Shown here piece by piece: positions 26,461 through 35,226 of a DNA stretch of 64,000 nt; the first letter of the stretch is position 1; each line of letters begins with the position of its first letter. The notes below the pieces were generated by a model. It worked only from the letters and a program-made list of their open reading frames with translations, searched no databases and was not told where the DNA came from. The translations under genes and the position numbers were made by a program. Origin of the DNA: Phenylobacterium sp. (lineage in GTDB: Bacteria; Pseudomonadota; Alphaproteobacteria; Caulobacterales; Caulobacteraceae); the NCBI RefSeq assembly GCF_019636135.1, contig NZ_JAHBYD010000009.1, positions 1 to 64,000 on the forward strand, read 5' to 3'.

Positions 26461-28237
26461 GGAGGCCCCCTGCGTGGGTCATTTCGAGGTAGAACTTCTG
26501 CATGTCCCAGGCGCCGGTCGGGCACCGCTCGGCGCAGAGGCCGCAGTGCAGGCAGACGTCCTCGTCCTTGGCCATCACGCGGCCGGTGGGCAGCTTGCCC
26601 GAGACGTAGAGGTCCTGGGTCAGGTTCGTGGCCGGCGCCTTGAGGCGGCCGCGCAGGTCGGCCTCGTCACCGTCTTCGGTGAAGGTGATGCAGTCCATCG
26701 GACAGATGTCGACGCAGGCGTCGCACTCGATGCAGAGCTTGTCGGCGAACACCGTCTGGACGTCGCAGTTCAGGCAGCGCTGGGCCTCGCCGAGCGCCAG
26801 CTCGCGGTCGAAGCCGAGCTCGACCTCGACGCGGATGTCCTTCAGCGCCTCATGCTTGTCGCGCAGCGGCACGCGGTAGCGCTGGTCGTTGGAGACGTCG
26901 TTGTCGTAGCTCCACTCGTGGATGCCCATCTTCTGGGAGACCAGGGTCGCGCCCGGCGGCGGGCGGACGGCGACGTCCTCGCCCTGGCAGAACTTGTGGA
27001 TCGAGACGGCGGCGTCGTGGCCGTGGGCGACGGCCCAGATGATGTTCTTCGGCCCGAACGCGGCGTCGCCGCCGAAGAAGACGTTGGGGAGCGTCGACTG
27101 GAAGCTGGCGGCGTCGACCCTGGGCATGTGCCACTCGTCGAACTCCAGGCCGATGTCGTCCTCGATCCAGGGAAAGGCGTTCTCCTGGCCGACCGCGACC
27201 AGGACGTCGTCGCAGGCGTAGTGCTCGTCGAGGTCGCCGGTGGGGACCAGCTTGCGGCGGCCCTTGTCGTCGATCACTGCCTCGACGACTTCGAACAGCA
27301 CGCCCGTGAGCTTGCCGTTCTCGTGGGTGAAGGCCTTGGGGACCCGCATGTTGATGATCGGGATGTCCTCGTGCATGGCGTCCTCCTTCTCCCAGGGGGA
27401 CGCCTTCATCTCCTCGAAGCCGGAGCGGACGATGACCTTCACGTCGGTCCCGCCGAGGCGGCGCGACGTGCGGCAGCAGTCCATGGCGGTGTTGCCGCCG
27501 CCCAGCACGATGACGCGCTTGCCGATCTTCTCGGTGTGGCCGAACGAGACGTTGGAGAGCCAGTCGATGCCGATGTGGATGTTGGCCGCCGCCTCCCGGC
27601 GGCCGGGGATGTCGAGGTCGCGGCCGCGCGGGGCGCCGGAGCCGACGAACACCGCGTCGTAGCCGTCGTCGAGCAGGGCCTTCAGGCTGTCGACCCGCTG
27701 GCCCAGGCGCAGCTCGATGCCGCCCAAGGCCGTGATGAAGCCCACCTCCTCGTCGATCACCTCCTCCGGCAGGCGGAAGCGGGGGATCTGGCTGCGGATC
27801 ATGCCGGCCGAGCGGGTGTCGCCGTCGAAGACGGTGAGCTCGTAGCCGAGCGGGGCCAGGTCGCGCGCCACGGTCAGGGAGGCGGGGCCGCAGCCGACGA
27901 GGGCGACGCGCTTGCCGTTGCGGGCGGTCGTGACCGGCGGCATCCGGGCGGCGACGTCGCCCTTGTTGTCGGCGGCGACGCGCTTCAGCCGGCAGATGGC
28001 CACCGGCTCGTCCTCGACGCGGCCGCGGCGGCAGGCCGGCTCGCAGGGGCGGTCGCAGGTGCGGCCCAGCACGCCCGGGAAGACGTTGGACTTCCAGTTG
28101 ATCATGTAGGCGTCGCCGTAGCGGCCGTCGGCGATCAATCGGATGTATTCGGGAACCGGCGTGTGCGCGGGGCAGGCCCACTGGCAATCGACGACCTTGT
28201 GGAAGTAGTCGGGACCAAGCTCACGCGTGCGCTGCAA
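26453..28237 (-). CDS. GltD-like FAD/NAD(P) oxidoreductase with ferredoxin domain
   Basis: The 594-aa flavoprotein resembles the small subunit of glutamate synthase plus a ferredoxin tail. Its N-terminal cluster cysteines are at 18, 22, 61, 65 and 69 (VDCQWACPAHTP; CDRPCEPACRRG). FAD-binding VALVGCGPASL is at about 111-121, and NAD(P)-binding VIVLGGGNTAMDCC lies mid-protein. Two C-terminal 4Fe-4S motifs follow: CIECDACVDICPMDC (about 502-516) and CLHCGLCAERCPTGA (about 562-576). It starts at a TTG (28237) with GGAAGGAAG upstream. As first gene of the kor operon it probably links the oxidoreductase to NAD(P)H. Glutamate synthase itself is unlikely because no gltB is present. Confidence 0.82.
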   Translation of the reverse strand: MQRTRELGPDYFHKVVDCQWACPAHTPVPEYIRLIADGRYGDAYMINWKSNVFPGVLGRTCDRPCEPACRRGRVEDEPVAICRLKRVAADNKGDVAARMPPVTTARNGKRVALVGCGPASLTVARDLAPLGYELTVFDGDTRSAGMIRSQIPRFRLPEEVIDEEVGFITALGGIELRLGQRVDSLKALLDDGYDAVFVGSGAPRGRDLDIPGRREAAANIHIGIDWLSNVSFGHTEKIGKRVIVLGGGNTAMDCCRTSRRLGGTDVKVIVRSGFEEMKASPWEKEDAMHEDIPIINMRVPKAFTHENGKLTGVLFEVVEAVIDDKGRRKLVPTGDLDEHYACDDVLVAVGQENAFPWIEDDIGLEFDEWHMPRVDAASFQSTLPNVFFGGDAAFGPKNIIWAVAHGHDAAVSIHKFCQGEDVAVRPPPGATLVSQKMGIHEWSYDNDVSNDQRYRVPLRDKHEALKDIRVEVELGFDRELALGEAQRCLNCDVQTVFADKLCIECDACVDICPMDCITFTEDGDEADLRGRLKAPATNLTQDLYVSGKLPTGRVMAKDEDVCLHCGLCAERCPTGAWDMQKFYLEMTHAGGLRG

Positions 28238-28580
28238 AACTCGCTTCCTTCCGGGATCGCTCTACTCCCGAGGCGCCGAAGTCATGCCCTGCCCCCGCAG
28301 AGATGGCCCCGCCACCCCGACGCGGCGTTGACACAGGGCAGACTAGGCCCCGCGTCCGGCGGAAGCCAACCGATTCCTGATCACGGTTCACCGATTTCTG
28401 TAACGGTGCGTGTGCCGGCCCGGCGGGCTCCTGAAGCGGGCCTCGCGACGCCGTCCACACCAGAGTGTGATCGCCCACAGGCCCGATTCAACCGGGGCGG
28501 CGCTGGCCGACGCGGGAGGTGAATGATACCTTAACCGTTGGGAGAGGCCCTGCCGCCCGGCAGGTTTGGGAGAGTTGTCC
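28238..28580. promoter_or_regulatory. Divergent intergenic region, kor operon / 61-aa gene
   Basis: This 343-base gap between divergent genes must hold both promoters. A TTGACA is visible at 28329-28334 on the plus strand, but no convincing -10 follows. A CCTGCC/GGCAGG hairpin lies about 20 bases before the 61-aa gene. A perfect FNR-type site was looked for and not found. Confidence 0.35.
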
Positions 28581-28766
28581 ATGGACATGCCGACGGACAT
28601 GCCGACGAATCGCGCGCCCGAGTCCGCCCCCGACTCCATGGGCGACATGATCGCCGCGATGTCGCCGCTCGACGCCGCCGAGGCGCTCGACCTGCACCGC
28701 GCCATCAACGAACGCCGCGCCTCCGTCGAGAACGCCGAGAAGCTGCGGCATCTGCGGTCGCTGTAA
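28581..28766 (+). CDS. Small hypothetical protein
   Basis: The 61-aa soluble protein opens with MDMPTDMPTN. A methionine/aspartate-rich region follows (SMGDMIAAMSPLDAAEALDLH), then a charged helical end (RAINERRASVENAEKLRHL). There is no signal peptide or membrane segment. The ATG has GGGAGAG at a good distance. The LDAAEALDLHRAINERR segment looks like a helix-forming interaction motif. Function is unknown. It is followed by a family-B repeat that probably ends its transcript. Coding status rests on the RBS, codon usage and the GC-rich third positions. Confidence 0.6.
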   Translation: MDMPTDMPTNRAPESAPDSMGDMIAAMSPLDAAEALDLHRAINERRASVENAEKLRHLRSL

Positions 28767-28784
28767 ACCCGCTCATCCCCCCTC

Positions 28785-28907
28785 CGCTCATCCCCGCGCA
28801 TGCGGGGACCCAGGCTTCCCTTTTGTGATCGCCCGCGTTGCCGGGGTGCGCCTCGCTGCGCCGAACCAAGAGGCAAGTCTGGGTCCCCGCATGCGCGGGG
28901 ATGAGCG
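28785..28907. repeat. Inverted repeat pair, family B
   Basis: Left arm CGCTCATCCCCGCGCATGCG followed by GGGACCCAGGCTT (28785-28817). Right arm is its inverse, AAGTCTGGGTCCCCGC followed by ATGCGCGGGGATGAGCG (28875-28907). The arms can form a stem of about 30 bp around a 57-base loop. Other copies are at 46368 and 60249. Each arm also has its own CCCCGCGCATGCGGGG palindrome. Confidence 0.85.
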
Positions 28908-28930
28908 GGATTAGGACGTTGAATCGGAAA

Positions 28931-28958
28931 CGGCGCCGTCCAGCCAGGGACGGCGCCG
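28931..28958 (-). terminator. Probable terminator of tig
   Basis: CGGCGCCGTCC and GGACGGCGCCG form a perfect 11-bp stem with a 6-base loop. On the minus strand it is followed by TTTCCGATT. It lies 62 bases past the tig stop. Confidence 0.5.
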
Positions 28959-28970
28959 CTTGCGCTTATG

Positions 28971-29006
28971 GGTCCCGGTCTTTCGCTGCGCGAAAACCGG
29001 GATGAC
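28971..29006. repeat. Palindromic repeat, family D (single unit)
   Basis: TCCCGGTC TTTCGC TGC GCGAAA ACCGGGA makes a long hairpin flanked by GG and TGAC, just after the tig stop. It is similar in design to the GTCATCCCGG-type repeats of related bacteria, and only one copy is seen here. It may cooperate with the neighbouring hairpin in ending tig transcription. Confidence 0.6.
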
Positions 29007-29020
29007 AACCCGTGGGAGGG

Positions 29021-30385
29021 CTACTCCTCGTAGCCCGCGGGCAGGTCGTCTTCCTTCATCAGTTCGTCCTTCGAGACCTTCTTGTCCTTGACCTTGGCCT
29101 TGGAGACGATGAGGTCGACGACCTTGTCCTCGAAGATGGGCGCGCGGAGCTGCGCCTGGGCGTTCTGGTTCTCGCGGAGCAGGTTGAAGACCTGCTGGGC
29201 CTGCGGGCCGTACTTGATGGCCTCGCGGCGGATGGCCTCGGCCAGCTCCTGCTCGGTCACCGTGACGTTGTTGGCGCGGCCGATCTCGGCCAGCACCAGG
29301 CCCAGGCGCACCCGGCGCTCGGCGATCTTGCGGTATTCCTTCTCGAGCTGGTCGTCGGTCTTCTTGGCGTCGTCCTCGGGGAGCTGGCCCGATTCCTTGT
29401 CCTGCTGGACCTGGCTCCAGATCGCGGCGAACTCGGCGTCGACCATCTTCGGCGGCAGCGGGAAGTCGTGCTTCTCGTCGAGCTGGTCGAGCAGCGCACG
29501 CTTCAGCTTGAAGCGCGAGGCGCTGGCGTACTGCTCCTCGAGGTTGCCCTTCACCAGCTCCTTGAGCTTCTCGAGGCTTTCGAGGCCCAGGCGCTCGGCC
29601 AGGGCGTCGTCGGCGGCCGATTCCACCGGGGCGCGGACCTCCTTCACCTTGGTCTCGAACTCGGCGTCCTTGCCGGCGAGGTTGGCCGCCTGGTAGTCGG
29701 CCGGGAAGGTCACCTTCACGGTCACGTCGCTGTCGGGCTTGGCGCCGACGAGCTGCTCCTCGAAGCCCGGGATGAACTGGCCCGAACCCAGCACCAGGGG
29801 CACGTCCTCGGCCGTGCCGCCTTCGAAGGCCTCGCCGTCCACGCGGCCGATGAAGTCGATGACGAGCTGGTCGCCGTCCTTGGCCTTCACGGCCTTGCCC
29901 GTGCGCGGCTCATAGGTGCGGTTCTGGCTCGCGAGTTCGGCGACGGCCTCGTCCACCTCCTTGTCGGTGGGCGTGTAGACCGGCTTCGAGAGGCTGAGCG
30001 TCTCGGCCTCGACCGGCTGGAACTCGGGCATGATGTCGAGCGAGATCTCGTAGGCGAGGTCGGCCTTGCCGTCCATGACGGCCTCGATGTCGCCTTCGGG
30101 CTTCAGGTCGGGGTCGCCGGCCGGGCGGATGTTGTTGTCGTCGAGCACCTTCTGGGTGCTCTCGGTCAGCGTCTGCTGCACCACTTCGCTCATCAGCGCC
30201 TTGCCATAGAGGCGCTTCACGTGGGCCGGCGGCACCTTGCCGGGGCGGAAGCCCTTCACGTTGAGGGTCGGGGCGATCTCCTTGATCCGGGCCTCCAGGC
30301 GCTCGGACAGGTCCTTCTGCGGCACCGTCACGCCGTAAACGCGGCTCAGGCCTTCACCAGACTTCTCAACGATCTGCATCGACAT
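29021..30385 (-). CDS. tig: Trigger factor
   Basis: Ribosome-bound chaperone and peptidyl-prolyl isomerase. The 454-aa product has the N-terminal ribosome-binding domain with the [17 protein letters not shown] signature (about 41-57). A central FKBP-type PPIase domain (about 160-250; [37 protein letters not shown]) follows, and a helical C-terminal chaperone domain with an acidic tail ends the protein. The ATG at 30385 is followed by the usual [20 protein letters not shown] start. In many alphaproteobacteria tig lies next to clpP-clpX; here clpX is 32 kb away. It is divergent from a secreted hydrolase gene. Confidence 0.96.
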   Translation of the reverse strand: MSMQIVEKSGEGLSRVYGVTVPQKDLSERLEARIKEIAPTLNVKGFRPGKVPPAHVKRLYGKALMSEVVQQTLTESTQKVLDDNNIRPAGDPDLKPEGDIEAVMDGKADLAYEISLDIMPEFQPVEAETLSLSKPVYTPTDKEVDEAVAELASQNRTYEPRTGKAVKAKDGDQLVIDFIGRVDGEAFEGGTAEDVPLVLGSGQFIPGFEEQLVGAKPDSDVTVKVTFPADYQAANLAGKDAEFETKVKEVRAPVESAADDALAERLGLESLEKLKELVKGNLEEQYASASRFKLKRALLDQLDEKHDFPLPPKMVDAEFAAIWSQVQQDKESGQLPEDDAKKTDDQLEKEYRKIAERRVRLGLVLAEIGRANNVTVTEQELAEAIRREAIKYGPQAQQVFNLLRENQNAQAQLRAPIFEDKVVDLIVSKAKVKDKKVSKDELMKEDDLPAGYEE

Positions 30386-30612
30386 TCTCAGATTCCTGGA
30401 CCGCGCGTGGCGCCGCGCCGGATCCGCCCTTTCACGACAAGCGGGAGTAGCCGCCGAAGTGACCCCGGCGGCGCGAAGGCGCCCTTATGTCACGGCGCCG
30501 CGGGCGGTGAAAGCCCCCTGCCCCTTGACGGCGCGGGCGCCGCCCGCGATGGCACGCCGCCGGGCCGCGCCGGACGCGCGGCCGACATGCCGGAAGGAAA
30601 AGGGGGAGCACC

Positions 30613-31578
30613 GTGAAGCCTCTTCTCACGCTTGCCGCAGCGCTCGCGATGTACGCGTCCTGCGCGAACGCCGCCGACGGCGCGGGCTGCGCCGCGCAAC
30701 CCATCGCCGCGGGCTATGGCGCCGACGGCGCCTATGGCGTCGAGACCGAACAGCTCGCCAATCCGGGCGACGCCGGCGACGAGATGACGATCTACTTCCC
30801 CAAGGGCGCGACGGCGCCCAGCCCCGTCGTCTTCTTCGCACACGGATTCGGGCTGGGGCTCGCCTCGACCTACGCCGACGTCATCCGGCACATGGTCAGC
30901 ACGGGCCACATCGTCGTGTTCTCGACCTATCCCATGCGCGGCGTCACGGTGGATCAGCGCTACGACAGCCTGTGGCAGGGGTTCGCGGCCGCCGCCGCGC
31001 GGTTCGGCGGGCGAATGGACCTGAGCCGCGTCGCCTTCGTCGGGCATTCCTTCGGCGGCGGCGCCGTCCCCGCGATGGCCTACGAGGGCCTGGTCGAAAA
31101 GGGATGGGGGAAGAACGGCGCCTTCCTGATGGCGCTCGCCCCCTGGTATTCGTACCAGATCACCGACGCGAAGGTCGCCGCGCTGCCCGCGCAGGCGGTC
31201 CAGTTCATCGAGGTCTATGACGACGACGACGTGAACGACCACCGCATGGCGATCGACCTCTACAAGGCCAGCCGCGCCACGGACCGCTTCTATGCCCTGG
31301 TGGCGTCCGACGCCGCCTGCGGCTTCGAGGCCGACCACGCCACGCCGGGGCGCAACCCGTCGGCGCTGCAGAAGCAATATGCCGTTTCGCGCCCCTTCGA
31401 TGCGCTTGCCGACTGGGTGTTCAACGGAAACCCCGCCGCGCGCACGGCGCTCGACAGGATGGGGGACCCGGGCCCGGGGTATCGGCCCCTGCGCCGCGTC
31501 GTCGCGCCCGAGCCGGGCCATCCGGAAGACGCCTACCGCTATCGCTGGACCAACCCGCAGAATCCGCGGTCCCGTTAG
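30613..31578 (+). CDS. Secreted alpha/beta hydrolase (chlorophyllase/lipase-like)
   Basis: The 321-aa product has a Sec signal peptide (MKPLLTLAAALAMYASCANA, cleavage near ANA-A21). An alpha/beta hydrolase core has an oxyanion segment VVFFAHGFGLG (about 72-82) and the nucleophile elbow FVGHSFGGGA with Ser146. Acidic and histidine triad members probably lie in VYDDDDVNDHRM and PEPGHPEDAYR. It resembles dienelactone/chlorophyllase-like or PET-hydrolase-like esterases in overall layout. It is periplasmic or extracellular, and the substrate is unknown. The ATG at 30613 follows GGGGGAGCACC. It is followed by the minus-strand tRNA-Leu. Confidence 0.8.
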   Translation: MKPLLTLAAALAMYASCANAADGAGCAAQPIAAGYGADGAYGVETEQLANPGDAGDEMTIYFPKGATAPSPVVFFAHGFGLGLASTYADVIRHMVSTGHIVVFSTYPMRGVTVDQRYDSLWQGFAAAAARFGGRMDLSRVAFVGHSFGGGAVPAMAYEGLVEKGWGKNGAFLMALAPWYSYQITDAKVAALPAQAVQFIEVYDDDDVNDHRMAIDLYKASRATDRFYALVASDAACGFEADHATPGRNPSALQKQYAVSRPFDALADWVFNGNPAARTALDRMGDPGPGYRPLRRVVAPEPGHPEDAYRYRWTNPQNPRSR

Positions 31579-31616
31579 GCGGCCCAAGGCGCGTCCTTCC
31601 GGCCGCCTCCCCGCCT

Positions 31617-31699
31617 TGGTGCGGGCGGAGGGACTCGAACCCCCACGCCGAAGCGTCTGGACCTAAACCAGGTGCGTCTACCAGTTCCGCCACGCCCGC
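31617..31699 (-). tRNA. tRNA-Leu (anticodon UAG)
   Basis: Read on the minus strand, the gene starts GCGGGCGTGGCGGAACTGG and has the anticodon loop TTTAGGT (UAG). The T-arm GGTTCGAGTCC is followed by CGCCCGC, the discriminator A and an encoded CCA. The variable arm (CGCTTCGGCG) is long, as in class II leucine tRNAs. The acceptor stem GCGGGCG/CGCCCGC pairs perfectly. Confidence 0.95.
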
Positions 31700-31925
31700 A
31701 ATGGGGCGTGTATAGCGGGCGGGCCGGGGCGCGCCAACTCACCGCCTGAGGCCGCCCCGGGCGCGCCCTGCCCGGTCCGCCCGGCGGTGGACACGGACGC
31801 TGCACAATCCGGGGAATTCGGATAGGCTCGGGCAAGATCGCTTCCCGACATCCAAGAGGAAGCGGCGAGGATCGGTGGGGGCAACGAGAGGCCGACGCTC
31901 GCCTCCAGCGATGGGGAGAGCGCGG

Positions 31926-33779
31926 ATGCCCGAACACATCTTCAGCGGATTGAGCCCCGCGGACGCCGATGCCCCCGGCCATATCCCCATGGCGGAGGCG
32001 ACGCGCCAGTTCGACTGGGCCTCCACGTCGGCGGGCGCGATCGAGCAATGGCCCGACCCGTTGAAGTATGCGGTGCGGCTGATGCTCCTGTCGCCCGCGC
32101 CCATGGCGGTGTTCATCGGACGAGAGGGCCTGCTCGCCCATAACGACGCCGCACGCGACCTGTTCGGCATGTACTATGCCGGGTCGCTGGGAAGGCCGGT
32201 CGAGGAGGTGTTCCCGCAGGCCGCCGCCCTGTGCCGCGAGGGGATCGACCGGTGCTTCGCGGGCCTGGGCCGCAGCTTCCGGGACGAGTCGTTCCAGGTC
32301 TGCCGCAACGGCGAATGGAACCCCGCGTGGTTCCACCTGGCCTGCACCCCGATCGCCGACGTGGACGGCAACGTGGCCGGCGTGTTCCTGGTCATCAGCG
32401 AAACGACCGAGCGCGTCATGGCCCTGCGCGACCTCCGGCGCTCGCAGGAGCGCATCGAGATCGCGCTCGACGCGGGCGGCATCGTCGGAACGTGGGACCT
32501 GGACCTGGCGACGAACCGGCTGACGTGCGACGGGCGCTTCGCCCGGCTCTTCGGCATGAGCGCGCAGGACGGCCGCGCCAGCATAGACAACGACCTGTTC
32601 GCCCATCTCGTACACCCGGACGACCGGGCGAGGTGGCGGAACGTGCTGGCGCAAGCCGCCCGCACCGGGGCCGACTACAAATGCCGCTACCGCATCGTGA
32701 CGTCGGACGGGGCGACGCACTGGTATCTCGATGCGGGCCGCGCGGTGCGGGACGAAAAGGGCGCCGTCGTCAAGCTGTGCGGAGTCGTCGTCGACCTGAC
32801 CAGCCAGATCGCCGCCGAAGACGCCCTGGCCGACAGCGAAAGGCGTTTCCGGGGGCTGGTCGAATCCGTTCCCCAGATCGTCTGGAGCACCGACGTCCAC
32901 GGCCGGCACGACTATTTCAATTCGCGCTGGAACGAGTTCACCGGCGTGGACGTGTCCGACATGGACGAGACGACCTGGGAGGTGCTGGTCCACCCGGACG
33001 ATTGGCGCCGCGTGTCGGAAGACTGGAGCGGATGCGTCGCGACCGGCCGGCCCTACGACATCGAATACCGCTTCCTGCATCATTCGGGGCGATATCGCTG
33101 GCTCCGCGTCATGGCGCTGCCGGTTCGCGACGCCGACGGCGCGATCACGCGCTGGTACGGGACCGCCACCGACATCGAGGAGAACAAGACCCTCGAGATG
33201 GAACGCGAGCTCGTCGCCAACGAGCTGGAGCATCGGATCAGGAACCTGTTCGCCCTCGTGAACGGCCTGGTCGTGCTCTCGGGCCGGGAAGACGCCGCCT
33301 TCGGCCCCTTTGCCGATCAGCTTCGCCACCGCCTCTCCGCCCTGCATACGGCGCATGAGTTCATCCGCAGCCGTGACACGGTTCCGGATGGGACAAGGTC
33401 CCTCCAGTCGCTCGCCCGCGCCATCCTCGCGCCCTACGAGGGCGGCAGGGGGATCGTGGTGCAGGGCGACGACGCCCTGCTCCAGGAGCATCTGGTGACA
33501 CCTCTCACGCTGGTCTTCCATGAGCTTGCGACCAACTCCGCGAAGTACGGGGCCCTGGCCTGCGAGGGCGGCCTGCTGTCCCTGCGCTTCCGATGCGCCG
33601 GCGGGCGGATCATGCTGTCATGGTCGGAAGAGGGCGTGTCCGCCTCCCGTCCGGCCGCCGGGAACGGCGGGTTCGGATCGAAGCTCCTGACCCTGACCAT
33701 CGAACGGCAACTGAAGGGGACCTTCTCGCGCGCGCTCACGCCGGCGGGACTGACCTTCGAAATGGAGATACCCGCCTGA
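31926..33779 (+). CDS. PAS-domain HWE-family sensor histidine kinase
   Basis: The 617-aa cytoplasmic kinase has no membrane helices. It carries three PAS-type sensor domains (about 40-160, 165-290 and 300-425). Typical PAC ends are present: GVFLVISETTERVM, LCGVVVDLTSQI and WYGTATDIEEN. The HWE kinase core follows, with phospho-acceptor H436 in ELEHRIRNLFALVNGLV, the N-box FHELATNSAKYGAL and the W-S-E signature at 566-568, ending with GFGSKLLTLTIERQL. The ATG at 31926 has GGGGAGAG upstream and is preferred over a GTG at 31875. No response regulator is adjacent, so it is an orphan. The signal (light, redox or a ligand) is not evident. Confidence 0.9.
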   Translation: MPEHIFSGLSPADADAPGHIPMAEATRQFDWASTSAGAIEQWPDPLKYAVRLMLLSPAPMAVFIGREGLLAHNDAARDLFGMYYAGSLGRPVEEVFPQAAALCREGIDRCFAGLGRSFRDESFQVCRNGEWNPAWFHLACTPIADVDGNVAGVFLVISETTERVMALRDLRRSQERIEIALDAGGIVGTWDLDLATNRLTCDGRFARLFGMSAQDGRASIDNDLFAHLVHPDDRARWRNVLAQAARTGADYKCRYRIVTSDGATHWYLDAGRAVRDEKGAVVKLCGVVVDLTSQIAAEDALADSERRFRGLVESVPQIVWSTDVHGRHDYFNSRWNEFTGVDVSDMDETTWEVLVHPDDWRRVSEDWSGCVATGRPYDIEYRFLHHSGRYRWLRVMALPVRDADGAITRWYGTATDIEENKTLEMERELVANELEHRIRNLFALVNGLVVLSGREDAAFGPFADQLRHRLSALHTAHEFIRSRDTVPDGTRSLQSLARAILAPYEGGRGIVVQGDDALLQEHLVTPLTLVFHELATNSAKYGALACEGGLLSLRFRCAGGRIMLSWSEEGVSASRPAAGNGGFGSKLLTLTIERQLKGTFSRALTPAGLTFEMEIPA

Positions 33780-33850
33780 CCGCCAGCCACGGACATGCCG
33801 TGGGCGGGCGGCGCGTGACAGCGGCTTCCCGGCCGGGCTAAAGGCGCGGC

Positions 33851-35086
33851 ATGCCCGCCGGCGTCCTCTTCGTCCACAACAACTTCCCGGCCCAGTTCCG
33901 GGACCTGGCCGAGGCGCTGGCGGCGCGGGGCGTGCCGTGCATGGCGGTGGGGCAGGCCCATTCGCGCGAGCTGCCGGGGGTGCGGCTGGCGCGCTACGCC
34001 CTGCCCCGCGGCACGACCGAGGGCATCTATCCGCTGGCCGTGCGCGCCGAGGCCGACCTGATCCGCGGCCGCGCCGCCTACGAGGCCGCCAAGGCGCTGA
34101 AGCACGAGGGATGGGATCCGCAGGTGATCGTGGGCCATCCCGGCTGGGGCGAGACGACGTTCCTGGGCGAGCTGTTCCCGGCGGCCCGGCAGATCGCCTT
34201 CGCCGAGTTCTGGTACCACGCGCGCGGCTACGACGTGGGGTTCGACACCGAGTTCTTCCCCGAGACGGACGAGCAGATCTTCCGCGTGCATTCGAAGAAC
34301 CCGGTGATGGCGCTGGCCTACGCGACCGCGGATGCGATCGTGGCGCCCACGGCGTTCCAGGCCGGCGCCCTGCCGCCGGTGTTCCGCGAGCGGACCCGCG
34401 TGATCCACGAAGGCGTCGACGTGGCCGCGATCCGTCCCGCGCCGGCGGAGCCGTTCGCGCTGGAGGACGGCCGGATCATCGCGCCCGGCGCGCCGGTGAT
34501 CACCTATGTGAACAACAACATGGAGCCGCTGCGGGGCCTGCACATCTTCGCCCGCGCCCTGCCTCGCCTGCTGGCCGAGGTTCCGGACGCCCAGGTGATC
34601 GTGATCGGCGATTCGTCGAAGCGGGCCTATGGCGGCGCGGCGCCGGACGGGAGGAGCTGGACGGCGGCGATCTTCGGGCCGCTGGCGTTCGACCGCAGCC
34701 GCGTCCACTTCCTCGGCCGCGTGCCGCACGCGCGGATGCTGGCGGCGCTGCGGCTGGGCGCGGCGCACGTCTACTACACCTATCCGTTCGTGCTCTCGTG
34801 GTCGCTGAGCGAGGCGATGGCGAGCGGCTGCTACGTGATCGGCTCCGACACGGCGCCGCTGCACGACGCGATCACCGACGGGGTCGACGGGACCCTGCTG
34901 CCGTTCTTCGATGTCGACGCGCTGTCGGCGGCGATGATCGCGGCGTGCCGGGCGCCGGAGGCCTTCGCGCCGCTGCGGGCCGCCGCGCGCGAGACGGCGG
35001 TGGCGAAGTTCGACCGCGCCAAGGGCCGCGAGGCATGGCTGGCGCTGCTGCGCGAGCACGGGGTGGCGATTCCACCTCACCCCTGA
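33851..35086 (+). CDS. Glycosyltransferase, GT4-type
   Basis: GT-B-fold glycosyltransferase of 411 aa. The N-terminal acceptor domain begins GVLFVHNNFPAQFRDLAEALAARG (about 4-27) and has a HPGWGETTFL segment. The C-terminal nucleotide-sugar domain has a GVD-IRP linker (IHEGVDVAAIRPAP) and NNNMEPLRGLHIFARALP. The family motif VLSWSLSEAMASGCYVIGSDTAPLHDAI contains the E-x7-E-type glutamate. It is cytoplasmic or membrane-associated. The donor and acceptor are unknown and no polysaccharide gene cluster surrounds it. A family-A repeat follows the stop immediately. Confidence 0.85.
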   Translation: MPAGVLFVHNNFPAQFRDLAEALAARGVPCMAVGQAHSRELPGVRLARYALPRGTTEGIYPLAVRAEADLIRGRAAYEAAKALKHEGWDPQVIVGHPGWGETTFLGELFPAARQIAFAEFWYHARGYDVGFDTEFFPETDEQIFRVHSKNPVMALAYATADAIVAPTAFQAGALPPVFRERTRVIHEGVDVAAIRPAPAEPFALEDGRIIAPGAPVITYVNNNMEPLRGLHIFARALPRLLAEVPDAQVIVIGDSSKRAYGGAAPDGRSWTAAIFGPLAFDRSRVHFLGRVPHARMLAALRLGAAHVYYTYPFVLSWSLSEAMASGCYVIGSDTAPLHDAITDGVDGTLLPFFDVDALSAAMIAACRAPEAFAPLRAAARETAVAKFDRAKGREAWLALLREHGVAIPPHP

Positions 35087-35087
35087 T

Positions 35088-35217
35088 CGTCATGGCCCGG
35101 CTTGTCCGGGCCACCCATTGGGCTGTGAGTTGGCGAGGAATCGCAGCGTCGACGCCGCGCACAATCGGAGGCGCACAGCCCAATGGGTCCCCCGGACAAG
35201 CCGGGGGATGACGTTCC
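35088..35217. repeat. Inverted repeat pair, family A
   Basis: Left arm CGTCATGGCCCGGCTTGTCC followed by GGGCCACCCATTGGGCTGTG. Right arm is its inverse, CACAGCCCAATGGGTCCCCC followed by GGACAAGCCGGGGGATGACG. The loop of about 45 bases includes CGCAGCGTCGACGCC. The pair fills the whole gap between the glycosyltransferase and the I78-like gene (convergent ends). Confidence 0.85.
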
Positions 35218-35226
35218 AGGAGGGAG

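Noticed and set aside
28238..28580. Possible FNR/low-oxygen regulatory site for the kor operon
   Set aside because: No TTGAT-N4-ATCAA sequence with acceptable mismatch was found.
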